Of a stretch of DNA of 64,000 bases, positions 27,633 through 37,600 are shown piece after piece; position 1 is the stretch's first letter; every line of letters starts with the position of its first letter. The translations under genes and the position numbers were made by a program. The notes below the pieces were generated by a model. It was not told where the DNA came from, made no database searches, and worked only from the letters and a program-made list of their open reading frames with translations. This stretch comes from Lachnospiraceae bacterium (GTDB lineage: Bacteria; Bacillota; Clostridia; Lachnospirales; Lachnospiraceae). The DNA lies in contig CAJTFW010000007.1 in NCBI GenBank assembly GCA_910575445.1, positions 185,421-249,420 on the forward strand. Reading direction: 5' to 3'.

Positions 27633-29420
27633 TTAAATTTCCCGTGTATATTCCCTAAGCCACGCCCGCTCTTTCTCCTCCAGATAAGGCGAAAGTTCCC
27701 GGTAGACTCTCTGGTGATACTGGTTTAACCATCCGCGCTCTGTCTCACTCATCTCCTCTGTCAGCACCCCATCCAAATCTATCGGTGTCAATGTTAAAAT
27801 CTCAAACTCTAAAAACTGCCCATACTTATTTTTCTCTCCTTTTACACAGAGCAGTTCCTGTTCAATCCGAATCCCATACTCCCCTTCTATATAGACCCCT
27901 GGCTCATCGGTTGTCACCATCCCGGCTTCTAGTACTGCTGCGCTCTCATGCTCCGGCATCTTCCATCGAAATGCATTGGGCCCTTCATGCACACTGAGAT
28001 AATATCCAACTCCATGTCCTGTTCCATGCTTATAATCCATTCCCATCTGCCAAAGTGGCTCCCTGCAGAGTACATCCAGACTATATCCTGTACACCCCGA
28101 TAAAAATTTGGCATATGCCAGATGAAGGTTTCCTCGAAGCACTGCCGTATACATCTTCTTTTGTTCTTTATTTACTTCTCCCAGAACCAATGTTCTGGTT
28201 GTGTCTGTTGTCCCTTCTAAATAGTGTCCTCCTGTATCCACCAGGAAAAATGCACCTTCTTTCACCTGCACATCGCTTTTTTTGGTCGCCTCATAATGTA
28301 CCACCGCTCCATGTGCTCCATACGCACAAATCGATGCAAAACTATCTCCCATATAGTGTCCCTGCTCGGCCCTTCTGTCCTTTAGATAAGCCGCCGCTGA
28401 CAATTCCGTAATCTTTTCCTTCTTTGCCCGGTTCTTTACCCAATACATAAACTTTGTAAATGCAATCCCCTCTTTGCGGTGTGCTTCTTTAAGATTCTGA
28501 ATCTCTGTTGGATTCTTTACTGCTTTCATAAACTCTGTAGGATTAGGCTTATCTATCACGCAAACCCCTTCTTTTAGACTTGACAGCAGCCGATAGTTGA
28601 CATTCCTTTTATCCATCCATACCCGCTCTCCTTTTTCCATCTCTTCCAAATCCTGATATATTTTTTCATATTCTTGTACTTCCACACCATATCCTTTTAC
28701 ATACGCTCGCACTCCCTCTGATATTACCTCTTTTCTGACATACCACCTACAGCTATCCATCTTTATACACAGATACGACATCACCACTGGCACACAAGGA
28801 ATATCGCCTCCTCTTACATTTAAAAGCCAGGCAATATCACAAAGCGACGCCAACACACAGGCATCCGCTCCCTCCTCTTTCATCCGCTCTCTTACCCTTT
28901 TTATCTTACTTCCTGTATCTTCCCCCGCATAACATGCTTTCAGTATCCATACCTTCTCATTGACAATCTCTGGTCTCTCCTCCCATATCTCTCCTACCAG
29001 GTCTCTTGTCATTAAGACATTTCTATTTTTCTCCTTTGCTCTTTTTACAAGCTCCTCTGCCTGATATGCTCCCATCACTCTTCCATCAAATCCCAACATT
29101 CCTTCGTCTGTCAGTCTTTCTTTTATAAAATCCTCCATCTTCTCTGTGCCATCTTCCCCCATCCGGTACAGACAAATCCCTGACCCCAAAAGCTGTCTCT
29201 CTGCCTGCAAAAAATACCTGCCATCCGTCCAAAGCCCTGCCTCTAAAAGCGTTACAATCAGCGTTCCCGCTGAGCCTGTAAAGCCTGACAGATATTCCCT
29301 GGCTCTAAAATGCTCCCCCACATATTCCGACCCATGAAAGTCTGACGAAGGAATCACATACACACTTATCCCTGCTTCACGCATCTTCTCTCTAAGCTTC
29401 TCAATCCTCTCTCTTATCAT
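27633..29420 (-). CDS. Xaa-Pro aminopeptidase (peptidase M24)
   Basis: A 595-residue aminopeptidase P-type enzyme that removes N-terminal residues before proline. It has two creatinase N-domains (GISVYVIPSSDFHGSEYVGEHFRAREYLSGFTGSAGTLIV at the start) followed by a pita-bread domain. The metal ligands are in LVDTGGHYLEGTTDTTRT, HGTGHGVGYYLSVHEGP, TDEPGVYIEGEYGIRIE and the final Glu. The cytosolic long form is expected; no signal peptide. The ATG at 29420 has GAAAGGAGA upstream. Confidence 0.92.
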   Translation of the reverse strand: MIRERIEKLREKMREAGISVYVIPSSDFHGSEYVGEHFRAREYLSGFTGSAGTLIVTLLEAGLWTDGRYFLQAERQLLGSGICLYRMGEDGTEKMEDFIKERLTDEGMLGFDGRVMGAYQAEELVKRAKEKNRNVLMTRDLVGEIWEERPEIVNEKVWILKACYAGEDTGSKIKRVRERMKEEGADACVLASLCDIAWLLNVRGGDIPCVPVVMSYLCIKMDSCRWYVRKEVISEGVRAYVKGYGVEVQEYEKIYQDLEEMEKGERVWMDKRNVNYRLLSSLKEGVCVIDKPNPTEFMKAVKNPTEIQNLKEAHRKEGIAFTKFMYWVKNRAKKEKITELSAAAYLKDRRAEQGHYMGDSFASICAYGAHGAVVHYEATKKSDVQVKEGAFFLVDTGGHYLEGTTDTTRTLVLGEVNKEQKKMYTAVLRGNLHLAYAKFLSGCTGYSLDVLCREPLWQMGMDYKHGTGHGVGYYLSVHEGPNAFRWKMPEHESAAVLEAGMVTTDEPGVYIEGEYGIRIEQELLCVKGEKNKYGQFLEFEILTLTPIDLDGVLTEEMSETERGWLNQYHQRVYRELSPYLEEKERAWLREYTREI

Positions 29421-29467
29421 CTTCGTTCTCCTTTCTATACATTTCCCATATTTTTTCTTCTTCCCTC

Positions 29468-29496
29468 TTGTATCTCTCTTGTTAGTATGATACAAT
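29468..29496 (+). promoter_or_regulatory. Promoter of the MMPL transporter gene
   Basis: TTGTAT (29468-29473) and TACAAT (29491-29496) are 17 bp apart. The start of transcription falls at the edge of the palindrome 29506-29526. Confidence 0.6.
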
Positions 29497-29505
29497 GCCT
29501 CTTAG

Positions 29506-29526
29506 AAAATGACCAACGTTCATTTT
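29506..29526. promoter_or_regulatory. Palindromic operator in front of the MMPL gene
   Basis: A 21-bp site with AAAATGA and TCATTTT arms around CCAACGT, directly downstream of the predicted -10. It resembles TetR-type operators. Almost the same sequence recurs at 24171-24191. No TetR gene is in the window. Confidence 0.5.
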
Positions 29527-29556
29527 AAATTTTTGTAAAGGATGTGACAACAACCT

Positions 29557-31641
29557 ATGATGGTTCATTTCGGAAAATTTATTGCCAAACACAGACTTTT
29601 TATCTTTCTTCTATCCCTCCTTCTGCTGATACCTTCCGCTCTGGGATATATTGCCACCCGTATCAACTACGATGTGTTAAGCTATCTTCCTGACACACTA
29701 GAGACTGTGGCTGGCCAGGACATTCTTGTAGATGATTTTGGTATGGGTGCTTTCTCTATGGTTATCGTTGAAGGCATGGAGCACCAAGACGTTGTACGTC
29801 TAGAAGAGCGAATCGAAAGCATCGAGCACGTCAAAGATGTCCTCTGGTATGACGATATTCTCGATATCTCTATCCCAGAAATGATGCTTCCCTCTGACTT
29901 ACACGACGCACTCTTTACAGAGAACTCCACGATGATGATAGCTCTGTTTGACCAGACCACTTCTGCTGACGCCACCATGGACGCTATCAGTACAATGCGC
30001 GCCGAAGTTGGTAAAGAATGTTTTATCAGCGGAATGTCCGGCATTGTCACAGATATTAAAAATCTGGCACTCAAAGAGATGCCTGTCTATGTTCTAATCG
30101 CATCTCTGTTATCTATGCTTGTACTGATGCTAACCCTAGAGTCTGCTTTTGTACCTGTTTTATTCTTAACAAGCATTGGTATGGCCGTACTCTTTAACTT
30201 GGGCAGCAATATCTTCTTAGGAGAAATCTCCTATATCACACAGGCATTGACTGCGGTCTTGCAGCTTGGTGTTACGATGGACTATTCCATCTTCTTATTG
30301 AGTAGCTACGAAGAATTAAAGCCCTCCTATAAGCACCGCGAAGATGCTATGGCAGAGGCTATTTCCCGTACCTTTACTTCTGTGGCCGGAGGCTCCACCA
30401 CCACCATTGCTGGCTTTGCTGCTCTGCTGTTTATGACTTTTACTTTAGGCCGCGACTTAGGTATTGTGATGATTAAAGGCGTCTTTATGGGAGTCTTCTG
30501 TTGTATTACGGTACTTCCAGCTATGATTTTGCTCTTTGAAAAAGCCATTCAAAAGACCACTCACAAGCCCGTGATTCCAGCGCTGACCGGACTGTCTGAT
30601 TTTTTAACCAGATTTAATAAATTATGGCTTGTATTGTTTTTGGTTCTGCTTTTGCCAGCCAAATATGGCAATGACCATGTAGATCTCTACTACAATCTAG
30701 ACAGTGGACTTCCCAAAGACTTAGAGAGCTCGATTGCCAATACCAAGCTCTCTGACGAATACAATATGAGCTCTGTCTATATGCTGATGTTTGACAGCCA
30801 GCTCGATGCGATGGATAAAAGTGATATGATAGAGCAGATTAAAAAGACCGATGGTGTACAGTGGGCACTTGGCTTAAGCTCTATCCTTGGAAGTTCTTTC
30901 CCGGAGAGTTTTATTCCCTCAGACCTTTTGGAGATTTTTAGAAGCAACAACAGAGAACTGGCGTTCGTATGTTCTGACTTTCCCACAGCCACCGACCCGG
31001 CAAATAAGCAAATTGCTGCTATCAATGAGATTTTAAAATCCCATGACAAAGACGCTATGATTATCGGAGAAGCGCCACTGATGAAAGACTTGCAAGATGT
31101 CACGGATATTGACTTACAGACAGTCAATACTATCTCCATGGCAGCGATTTTTCTGATTATTATGATTGTATTTAAGTCTATCTCTCTGCCATTTATCCTG
31201 GTAATGGTTATTGAATTTGCTATCTTTGTCAATATGGCGATTCCCTATTATGCTGGTACACCGCTTCCCTTTGTGGCAAGCATTGTAATTGGAACCATCC
31301 AGCTTGGCGCCACGATTGACTATGCGATTTTGATGACCAACCGTTATGTATCCGAGCGTACACAGGGACTTTCCAAAAAAGAAGCGATACAGATTGCTCA
31401 CCGCACTTCTACCAAACCGATTATCACCAGCGGTCTAAGCTTTTTTGCTGCTACCTTTGGAGTGGGACTTTATTCCAGTATTGATATGATTAGCGCCATT
31501 ACCAACCTTCTCTCAAGAGGTGCTGTTATCAGTACGATTGTTGTCCTTGGACTACTGCCTGCTATGTTTATGATTTTTGACCCGCTTATCTGCCGCACAA
31601 CCGGAGAACTTCGCAAGCAAAAAGTATGGAAGACAACCTAA
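29557..31641 (+). CDS. MMPL/RND-type membrane transporter
   Basis: A 694-residue protein of the MMPL family with two repeats, each one helix plus an outside domain plus a five- to six-helix bundle. The two bundles show LQLGVTMDYSIFLLSSYEE and IQLGATIDYAILMTNRY, the paired acidic motifs used for proton relay. Length is at the short end of the family, as in Firmicutes. It probably exports lipids or hydrophobic compounds. ATGATG at 29557 leaves two possible starts. It appears monocistronic and is probably under repression through the adjacent palindrome. Confidence 0.88.
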   Translation: MMVHFGKFIAKHRLFIFLLSLLLLIPSALGYIATRINYDVLSYLPDTLETVAGQDILVDDFGMGAFSMVIVEGMEHQDVVRLEERIESIEHVKDVLWYDDILDISIPEMMLPSDLHDALFTENSTMMIALFDQTTSADATMDAISTMRAEVGKECFISGMSGIVTDIKNLALKEMPVYVLIASLLSMLVLMLTLESAFVPVLFLTSIGMAVLFNLGSNIFLGEISYITQALTAVLQLGVTMDYSIFLLSSYEELKPSYKHREDAMAEAISRTFTSVAGGSTTTIAGFAALLFMTFTLGRDLGIVMIKGVFMGVFCCITVLPAMILLFEKAIQKTTHKPVIPALTGLSDFLTRFNKLWLVLFLVLLLPAKYGNDHVDLYYNLDSGLPKDLESSIANTKLSDEYNMSSVYMLMFDSQLDAMDKSDMIEQIKKTDGVQWALGLSSILGSSFPESFIPSDLLEIFRSNNRELAFVCSDFPTATDPANKQIAAINEILKSHDKDAMIIGEAPLMKDLQDVTDIDLQTVNTISMAAIFLIIMIVFKSISLPFILVMVIEFAIFVNMAIPYYAGTPLPFVASIVIGTIQLGATIDYAILMTNRYVSERTQGLSKKEAIQIAHRTSTKPIITSGLSFFAATFGVGLYSSIDMISAITNLLSRGAVISTIVVLGLLPAMFMIFDPLICRTTGELRKQKVWKTT

Positions 31642-31648
31642 TACTATA

Positions 31649-32536
31649 TCAATGTTTTCTTCCATTATATTCCGATAAAGATAATCCCACAACTGTCAGC
31701 ATCGTTCCCAGGATAGACCTTCCAGTTACAGGCTCTTTTAAGACCAGCGCAGAAGTCACAACGGTAATCACAGGTACCATATAGATATACACGCTGGTCT
31801 TCACTGCCCCCAATCGATGCACAGCCATATTCCAGGTGACAAAGCAAAGTGCAGACGCTCCCAGACCAAGGTAGAGAATATTAAATAAATACATATGGTT
31901 GACAAAACGTCCAAATTCCAGCCTAAAATCAAACAAAAAAAGAGTTGGAATCATAAAGAGAATTCCATAGAAAAAGGTTCTGCGCGTTGTCAGAAGTACA
32001 GGCATACAAAAGCTGCTAATCTTTCTTGTCAATATCGAATAACACGCCCATACAAAAGCCGCTAAGATTGCCAAAATATCCCCCGTTAGATTTACCTCTA
32101 GTTTTGTCCCCTGAAAACTAATCAGCGCGACTCCCGCCATCGCCACCACAAATCCCACAAAAAAATTTATGGTAAGCTTTCCCTCTGACGTTGCAAACAG
32201 ATGGGAAAGTATGGCTGTAAAAAATGGCGCAACCGAGATAATCACCCCTACATTCGATGCCATCGTATAAGTAAGCGCAATATTTTCCAACAGATAATAC
32301 AAACAGATTCCACACAGTCCAGCTAGTACAAACACCAGTTCTTGATGGTGATTTTCCACCTTCAGCCTACGCGGACAGACCAGAAGAAGCGCCAAATACC
32401 CCATCACAAAACGAAAAAATAAAATCTCCACAGGCCAAAAGCCTTGAAGCAACACCTTCGTAGAGATAAAAGTTGTTCCCCACACCAAAACCGTAAAAAG
32501 CGCTGCCAAATGCCCCATTGATGTTCTGTCCTTCAT
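31649..32536 (-). CDS. EamA/DMT-family transporter
   Basis: A 296-residue ten-helix membrane protein with two EamA repeats (AALFTVLVWGTTFISTKVLLQG first; GDILAILAAFVWACYSILTRK second). It ends SILGTMLTVVGLSLSEYNGRKH. It should export metabolites, perhaps amino acids. I start at the ATG at 32536 (MKDRTSMGHLAAL), with AAGGA upstream; the ATG at 32548 is an alternative. It ends eight bases from the MMPL gene on the other strand. Confidence 0.85.
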   Translation of the reverse strand: MKDRTSMGHLAALFTVLVWGTTFISTKVLLQGFWPVEILFFRFVMGYLALLLVCPRRLKVENHHQELVFVLAGLCGICLYYLLENIALTYTMASNVGVIISVAPFFTAILSHLFATSEGKLTINFFVGFVVAMAGVALISFQGTKLEVNLTGDILAILAAFVWACYSILTRKISSFCMPVLLTTRRTFFYGILFMIPTLFLFDFRLEFGRFVNHMYLFNILYLGLGASALCFVTWNMAVHRLGAVKTSVYIYMVPVITVVTSALVLKEPVTGRSILGTMLTVVGLSLSEYNGRKH

Positions 32537-32699
32537 ATAGTTCACCATCCTTATTCTTTTGCCAATTTTTATCACAGTTATTTTACTGCTAAATCCATTA
32601 TTTGTCTTGTAAAATATCTTCATTTCTATAGGCATATTTCTTTTGTATTTTATTACAATTCCTTGAATATATCTATTTGTGATTAATATTTACCCTTTC

Positions 32700-32728
32700 T
32701 TGACAATATTTTCGGTTAATGTTACCAT
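32700..32728 (+). promoter_or_regulatory. Promoter of the VOC-domain gene
   Basis: Perfect TTGACA (32700-32705), 17-bp spacer, then TACCAT (32723-32728). The remaining space between 32537 and 32778 shows no gene. Confidence 0.65.
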
Positions 32729-32778
32729 AAATCACAACGAAAGCACCCCATTTTAAGGGTCAAAATAAGGAGGGAACA

Positions 32779-33174
32779 ATGCTTATTCAAGGAATTCATC
32801 ATGTATGTATCAAATGTGACCAAAGTGAAATGGAGAAAGTAAAAAATTTCTACCATGGTGTCCTTCAGTTACCACTTATCAGAACTTGGGGAGAAGGGGA
32901 AGCTGCTGGTATGATGTTTGATACGGGAGCCGGTTTTATCGAAGTATTTGCCAACGCCGAGAGACCACTTCCACAAGGTGCCATCCGGCATTTTGCACTT
33001 CAAACAGCCGATGTAGATAAATGCGTCGAGGCGGTAAGAAATGCCGGCTATCCAGTGACAATGGAGCCAAATGACATCATTATCCAATCCACCCCACCTG
33101 TGCCAGCGAGAATCGCATTTGTCAATGGTCCCGTGGGAGAAGAGATTGAGTTTTTCTGTGAAGGCGGACAATAA
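32779..33174 (+). CDS. VOC (glyoxalase/bleomycin-resistance) family protein
   Basis: A 131-residue single-domain VOC protein. MLIQGIHHVCIKCDQSEMEKVKNFYHGVLQLPLIRTWGEGEAAGM gives the first beta-alpha-beta-beta unit with metal ligand His. GFIEVFANAE gives the Glu, IRHFALQTADVDKCVEAVRNAGYPV the second unit, and EEIEFFCE the final Glu. It binds a divalent metal; the substrate is not predictable. AGGAGGGAACA precedes the ATG. Confidence 0.85.
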   Translation: MLIQGIHHVCIKCDQSEMEKVKNFYHGVLQLPLIRTWGEGEAAGMMFDTGAGFIEVFANAERPLPQGAIRHFALQTADVDKCVEAVRNAGYPVTMEPNDIIIQSTPPVPARIAFVNGPVGEEIEFFCEGGQ

Positions 33175-33179
33175 GTAAG

Positions 33180-33215
33180 ACCCCCGATAGTAATCGTATA
33201 CTTTCGGGGGTTTTC
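33180..33215. terminator. Bidirectional terminator between VOC and radical SAM genes
   Basis: CCCCCGAAAGTATACGATTACTATCGGGGG-type stem with TTTT on the plus strand, between two converging genes. Confidence 0.85.
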
Positions 33216-33217
33216 CT

Positions 33218-34117
33218 CTATAGATGATATACACTTTTTCTATATCTTTGCAATTCTTCTTCGCTGACATTTTCTATAATTCCATCTAGAAATGCCAAAA
33301 GCTTTTGCCGGTCTCTTGGCAGCTGTCCATGAAATTGATATGCATTAGAAGCACCCATTGCTGCAAAGGTTGTAGGTATCTGCAGATTTTCTATCAATGT
33401 TCGTACCTCCTTATATTTTTCCAGTTCGCCTTCCTCCTGCCAGTTTCCACGTTGTATCTCAGCATAAAGTTCAGAGTCAGGATAAATCGTAAGCATATTG
33501 GCTCCAATCAATGTCGGATGTATCTGATTACATAATTCTGCAGTCAGCTTTGCCCCGATTTCTCCGCGGCCAGCCCCAGAAATACTTACCAGGTAAAAAA
33601 AGCTGTAATGGATACCAGCGGTATCTAACCGCCTGCATTGCTCTACAATATCTGAAGCAGTATATCCCTTATTCATAAACTGCAAAGCCTTATCATCTCC
33701 GGTCTCTATCCCTATTGTCAGACCATCATATCCAAGGGCATACAGTTCTGTAAGTTCCTTATCAGTCTTAAGGGTAATGTCCGTAATTCTTGCAAATGAG
33801 CCAATCGATTTTACCGATGGAAGATACGTATGGATAAGCTCTGCAATCGTCCTTAATTTATTATAAGACAAGACGAATGGATTGGCTCCTGTTAAAAATA
33901 CCCGCTTAAACTGTCTGCAGTGCCCGCGTTTAAGTGCTTTTTTTACCTCCTTTAAATCATCCTCAACATTCTCTATAGGAGACATTTTAAATTTAAATGG
34001 CAAATCATTGTATAAAGTACAAAATTTACAGTTATGATGTGTACAACCTGCGGTCACTTCTAAGAGAAGAGATGCCGCTTCATATGGCGGTCGCCAAATA
34101 GTTCCTGTGTAATGCAT
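33218..34117 (-). CDS. Radical SAM protein of unknown substrate
   Basis: A 299-residue radical SAM enzyme. The cluster motif CTHHNCKFC (CX4CX2C spacing) sits near residue 25. TGANPFVLSYNKLRTIAELIHTYLPSVKSIGSFARI and YDGLTIGIETGDDKAL follow, as in HemN/Elp3-like or B12-independent members. No extra cluster or tRNA-binding domain is visible. AAAGGAGAGG precedes the ATG. It is divergent from an HxlR-type regulator, which may control it. Confidence 0.8.
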   Translation of the reverse strand: MHYTGTIWRPPYEAASLLLEVTAGCTHHNCKFCTLYNDLPFKFKMSPIENVEDDLKEVKKALKRGHCRQFKRVFLTGANPFVLSYNKLRTIAELIHTYLPSVKSIGSFARITDITLKTDKELTELYALGYDGLTIGIETGDDKALQFMNKGYTASDIVEQCRRLDTAGIHYSFFYLVSISGAGRGEIGAKLTAELCNQIHPTLIGANMLTIYPDSELYAEIQRGNWQEEGELEKYKEVRTLIENLQIPTTFAAMGASNAYQFHGQLPRDRQKLLAFLDGIIENVSEEELQRYRKSVYHL

Positions 34118-34269
34118 AAAATACCTCTCCTTTCAGATTCTTTATGCTCATTATACTTTTATACAATGTTTTTACAAGTACTGTACTTTTTTATAGTGCC
34201 TATCTTATAATGTGTACATTGATTTTTAAATATTCATATGTTATGCTTTCTAAAAAAGGAGTGACAGAA

Positions 34270-34593
34270 ATGAAAAAAAGTACATTGTCTATCGAACGTT
34301 GCAAAACTGTCTCCACCATACAAAAAATCTTAGGCGGCAAATGGAAAATCGAGATTATCTATTATATTGCCTTTCAAGACATCCACCGTTTCGGGGAACT
34401 TCGCAGACATCTTGGAGATATTACCGAATCAAGTCTGACCAAACAGCTTCGTGAATTGCAAGCAGATGGTTTTATTACCCGCCATGACTACCAAGAAGTT
34501 CCTCCCCATGTGGAATACAACCTTACAGAGCTGGGGAAAAGTTTTATTCCCGTCTTTGAACATATGAAACAGTGGGGGGAAGAGAATCTATAA
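34270..34593 (+). CDS. HxlR-type winged-helix regulator
   Basis: A 107-residue regulator (MKKSTLSIERCKTVSTIQKI, then GGKWKIEIIYYIAF). It contains the HxlR core FGELRRHLGDITESSLTKQLRELQADGFI and the wing HVEYNLTELGKSFIPVFEHMKQWG. Cys12 could serve as a redox or electrophile sensor, as in other members. The ATG at 34270 has AAGGAGTGA upstream; the longer frame has no site. It is divergent from the radical SAM gene with a 152-bp gap. Confidence 0.9.
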   Translation: MKKSTLSIERCKTVSTIQKILGGKWKIEIIYYIAFQDIHRFGELRRHLGDITESSLTKQLRELQADGFITRHDYQEVPPHVEYNLTELGKSFIPVFEHMKQWGEENL

Positions 34594-34604
34594 AAGGTGA
34601 ACTT

Positions 34605-37600
34605 TCACCCATCTGCTTCCATCAGTTCTTCCAATTGTTTTCCTGTCAGCCTGTTCTCCCTTATCAGGGCATCTGCGATCTCTTGGATTTTATCTTTTGC
34701 ATTTTCAATCGTTGTAAGTGTGTTCTTCATCTCAGTCTTTAGGATTTCATTAACTTTAGCTGTATATTCTTTAGCCAGCGCTGATTGAAGCACCTCCTCC
34801 TTTCTAAGGGTAATCAACTGATCCTCTTCCATTCCATATGTACATACTATTTGAAATGCAATATTAGTAGCATTCTGCAGGTCGCTAGATGCCCCTGTAT
34901 TGAGTGACTTCGCCTTGCCATAGAACACCTCCTCAGCTGCACGACCCGCCAATGAAATTCTGATTCTTGCAAGAAGTTCATCTCTTGTATAACTTGCCAC
35001 ATCCTCTCGATTCGCATGTTGTATATACCCACCATAATTGCCTCTAGACTCAATCGTGATATATGAAGGCTTGTCTCCACTGATATAGGAGATATACGCA
35101 TGGCCAGTCTCATGGATAGCCACATGCTTGTAATAATCTGGAGTATACTCTTTCTTTTCACCATACTTGTACTCTTCAAGAGCGGTCAGTAAATCGTTAT
35201 CTGTCATAGTCCTTGATTGTTTTATGGCATTACGAAATGCGAGCTCAAACACGTTCTGCAATATTGCAAGACTCTGCCCTGTCGTCCTCTCTGCAATATT
35301 GTGCGCTACATCTTTGGAAACAGTCGTGATATTCTTACTTTTAAGCATCTGAAGGATATATTGTTCACGTTCACTCTCTTTTGGAAGATTCACATAAATT
35401 TTATTGTCAAAACGCCTGAGCAGAGCTTCATCTAGCGAATCAATCCCATCACTCTCTCCCCTGGCTCCATAGTTAGTAGCCGCTAATACAAAAACCGGCT
35501 TACTACTGTCAGCACCACAAAAACCGTCTATCTCGGTAAGCAGAGAATTCAACATACTTTCTGTAGTATGTGTATTTTCTGAACCGGTTCTCTGCTTGCC
35601 GATGGCATCAATCTCATCAATAAATATAATGGCTGGTGCATATTTTTTCGCTTTTGCAAAGAGCTGCCTGATATTCGCCTCACCCTCGCCTATATATCGA
35701 CTCTTAAACTCCGTTGCACTGGTCTGCAGAAAAGTCACATCCGACTCACCCGCCATAGCTTTGGCAAGCATTGTCTTTCCGGTTCCCGGACGTCCATAGA
35801 GAAGAATCCCTTTTGGCGGCTTACCGCCATTCATAAGAAATTTTCTTGGCTCCTGTAGATATCTTACAAAATACCAAAGTTCTTCCTTCGCCTTTTCTGC
35901 TCCGATAATATCATGAAATCTGATATTTGGCCGCTCTGCATCCGATAGAAGTGAAGACCTATCCTCGGACTCCACTGCTGTTTCAAGTTTGAAATCGCAA
36001 AAAATAATACTTCCAGTATTAGTCTTCTCATTAAATTCTTGTTTGGTTTCATATGTCAGAACCTGATGCCGCGCTGTCAATCTCTCCATTACCACCCGAC
36101 AACATACGTCCATGTAGGTCTGCTCCAACTGGCTTCTAAAACATTGACTCTCAATAAACCCTGCAGCCCCTTTTTTCATAAGGGTTCTTTTTTCCTTATA
36201 TGTATATTCATGTCCACAACTTCCGTCTAAAATATACACCAGGACTTCTTTATCTTCCTCCCGAAGTTTTAAGAAGACATCTTGTCCAATCGTCTTAGCA
36301 TCCACTACATTTTGTCTGTTTTCCATATTTTCAAGACCATGTATGTAATCAATGACTGTAAAAAGAACATTTTCCTTATGGATTATTTCCATATATTCTT
36401 TGACATCCACCGTGTTCTTCACACGTACATTATTATTTTTTAACTTTTCGGTCGGCTCATATTTCACGGTTCCAAAGACGGGGATTACACAGTCCCTTTC
36501 CCCGAGGTAAAAGTCTTTGATTTCTTCTTTAGCATCTTTTAGATTACATTTCCACTCAATTCTTCTTCCCTCATCGTTTTCATCTAGTATCTGCTTATCT
36601 TCTAGTAGTTCCAAAAACCTACGTATTTCCCTGCCAATAAGCTTACCTGCAATTTGAGAAGCATTTCTGGCATCTGCATTTCCCCCAATAGAATACAATA
36701 TAGTTCTGGCCATGTACTCCTTTCCCTGACTCAACACATAGCCATATTTGTTCTTTAGTTTTTTAAAACGATCTTTTATATCATCCTTTACCAGTTCAAG
36801 AATTGCATCTGCCTTTAAATGATTTAGCATGATAACGGTATGTGATGACATCCTTGAAAGTATTTCTGGAGGGAAATAAGGCTGGTTTGCCTCTGGGTCT
36901 TTATCCTTTTCTAGTGCATCAAGCACCACCTTATCCGAAAGCAGCGTAAGATTTTCATTCTGTGCATCATTATAGAGCTGTTTGCCTGCATTGGTTGTAA
37001 AAAAAATGATAGCGTTATTAAACGATACATTTTGCATATGATATTTATCCTCACAGATACCATCATCCAAAATCTGTAAAAACACTCGTATAACGCTAAT
37101 ATGCGCTTTTTCTATTTCATCAAACAAAAGCACACATCTTGGATTTTTAGCCACAAACTCTGTAAGTTTACCTGGTTCAGGGGCCTTCCAGGCAGGGCTA
37201 TAACCAATCAATTCTTCTTTAATTTCATGATGAGAATATTCTGACATATCAAAGCGCTTAAAAGGAAAACCCAATCTGAAAGCAAACTGCTGCGCCATAA
37301 AAGTCTTTCCCACACCTGGAGGTCCTGCTAAAAGATATGCGTTCCTTGGCCCTCTTCTATTCGGTGTCAAACGTGCTTTCAATTCCGTATTAAAATATGC
37401 TTCGCTCAGCTTCTCAATGGCCGCATCCTGTCCGCGAATCAGTTGTTTCAGTTCCGTCTCTACAGCTCCAGCCTGCATATAAATCTGCCGGATAGAAACC
37501 TCATTCTCCACTTCCTGAACTTCCTGAATTTCTGATAATTCCGGTTTGGGGTATGTACGCAGCATCTGTGTCACAAATCGAGCTACAGAAGGCGCATCAT

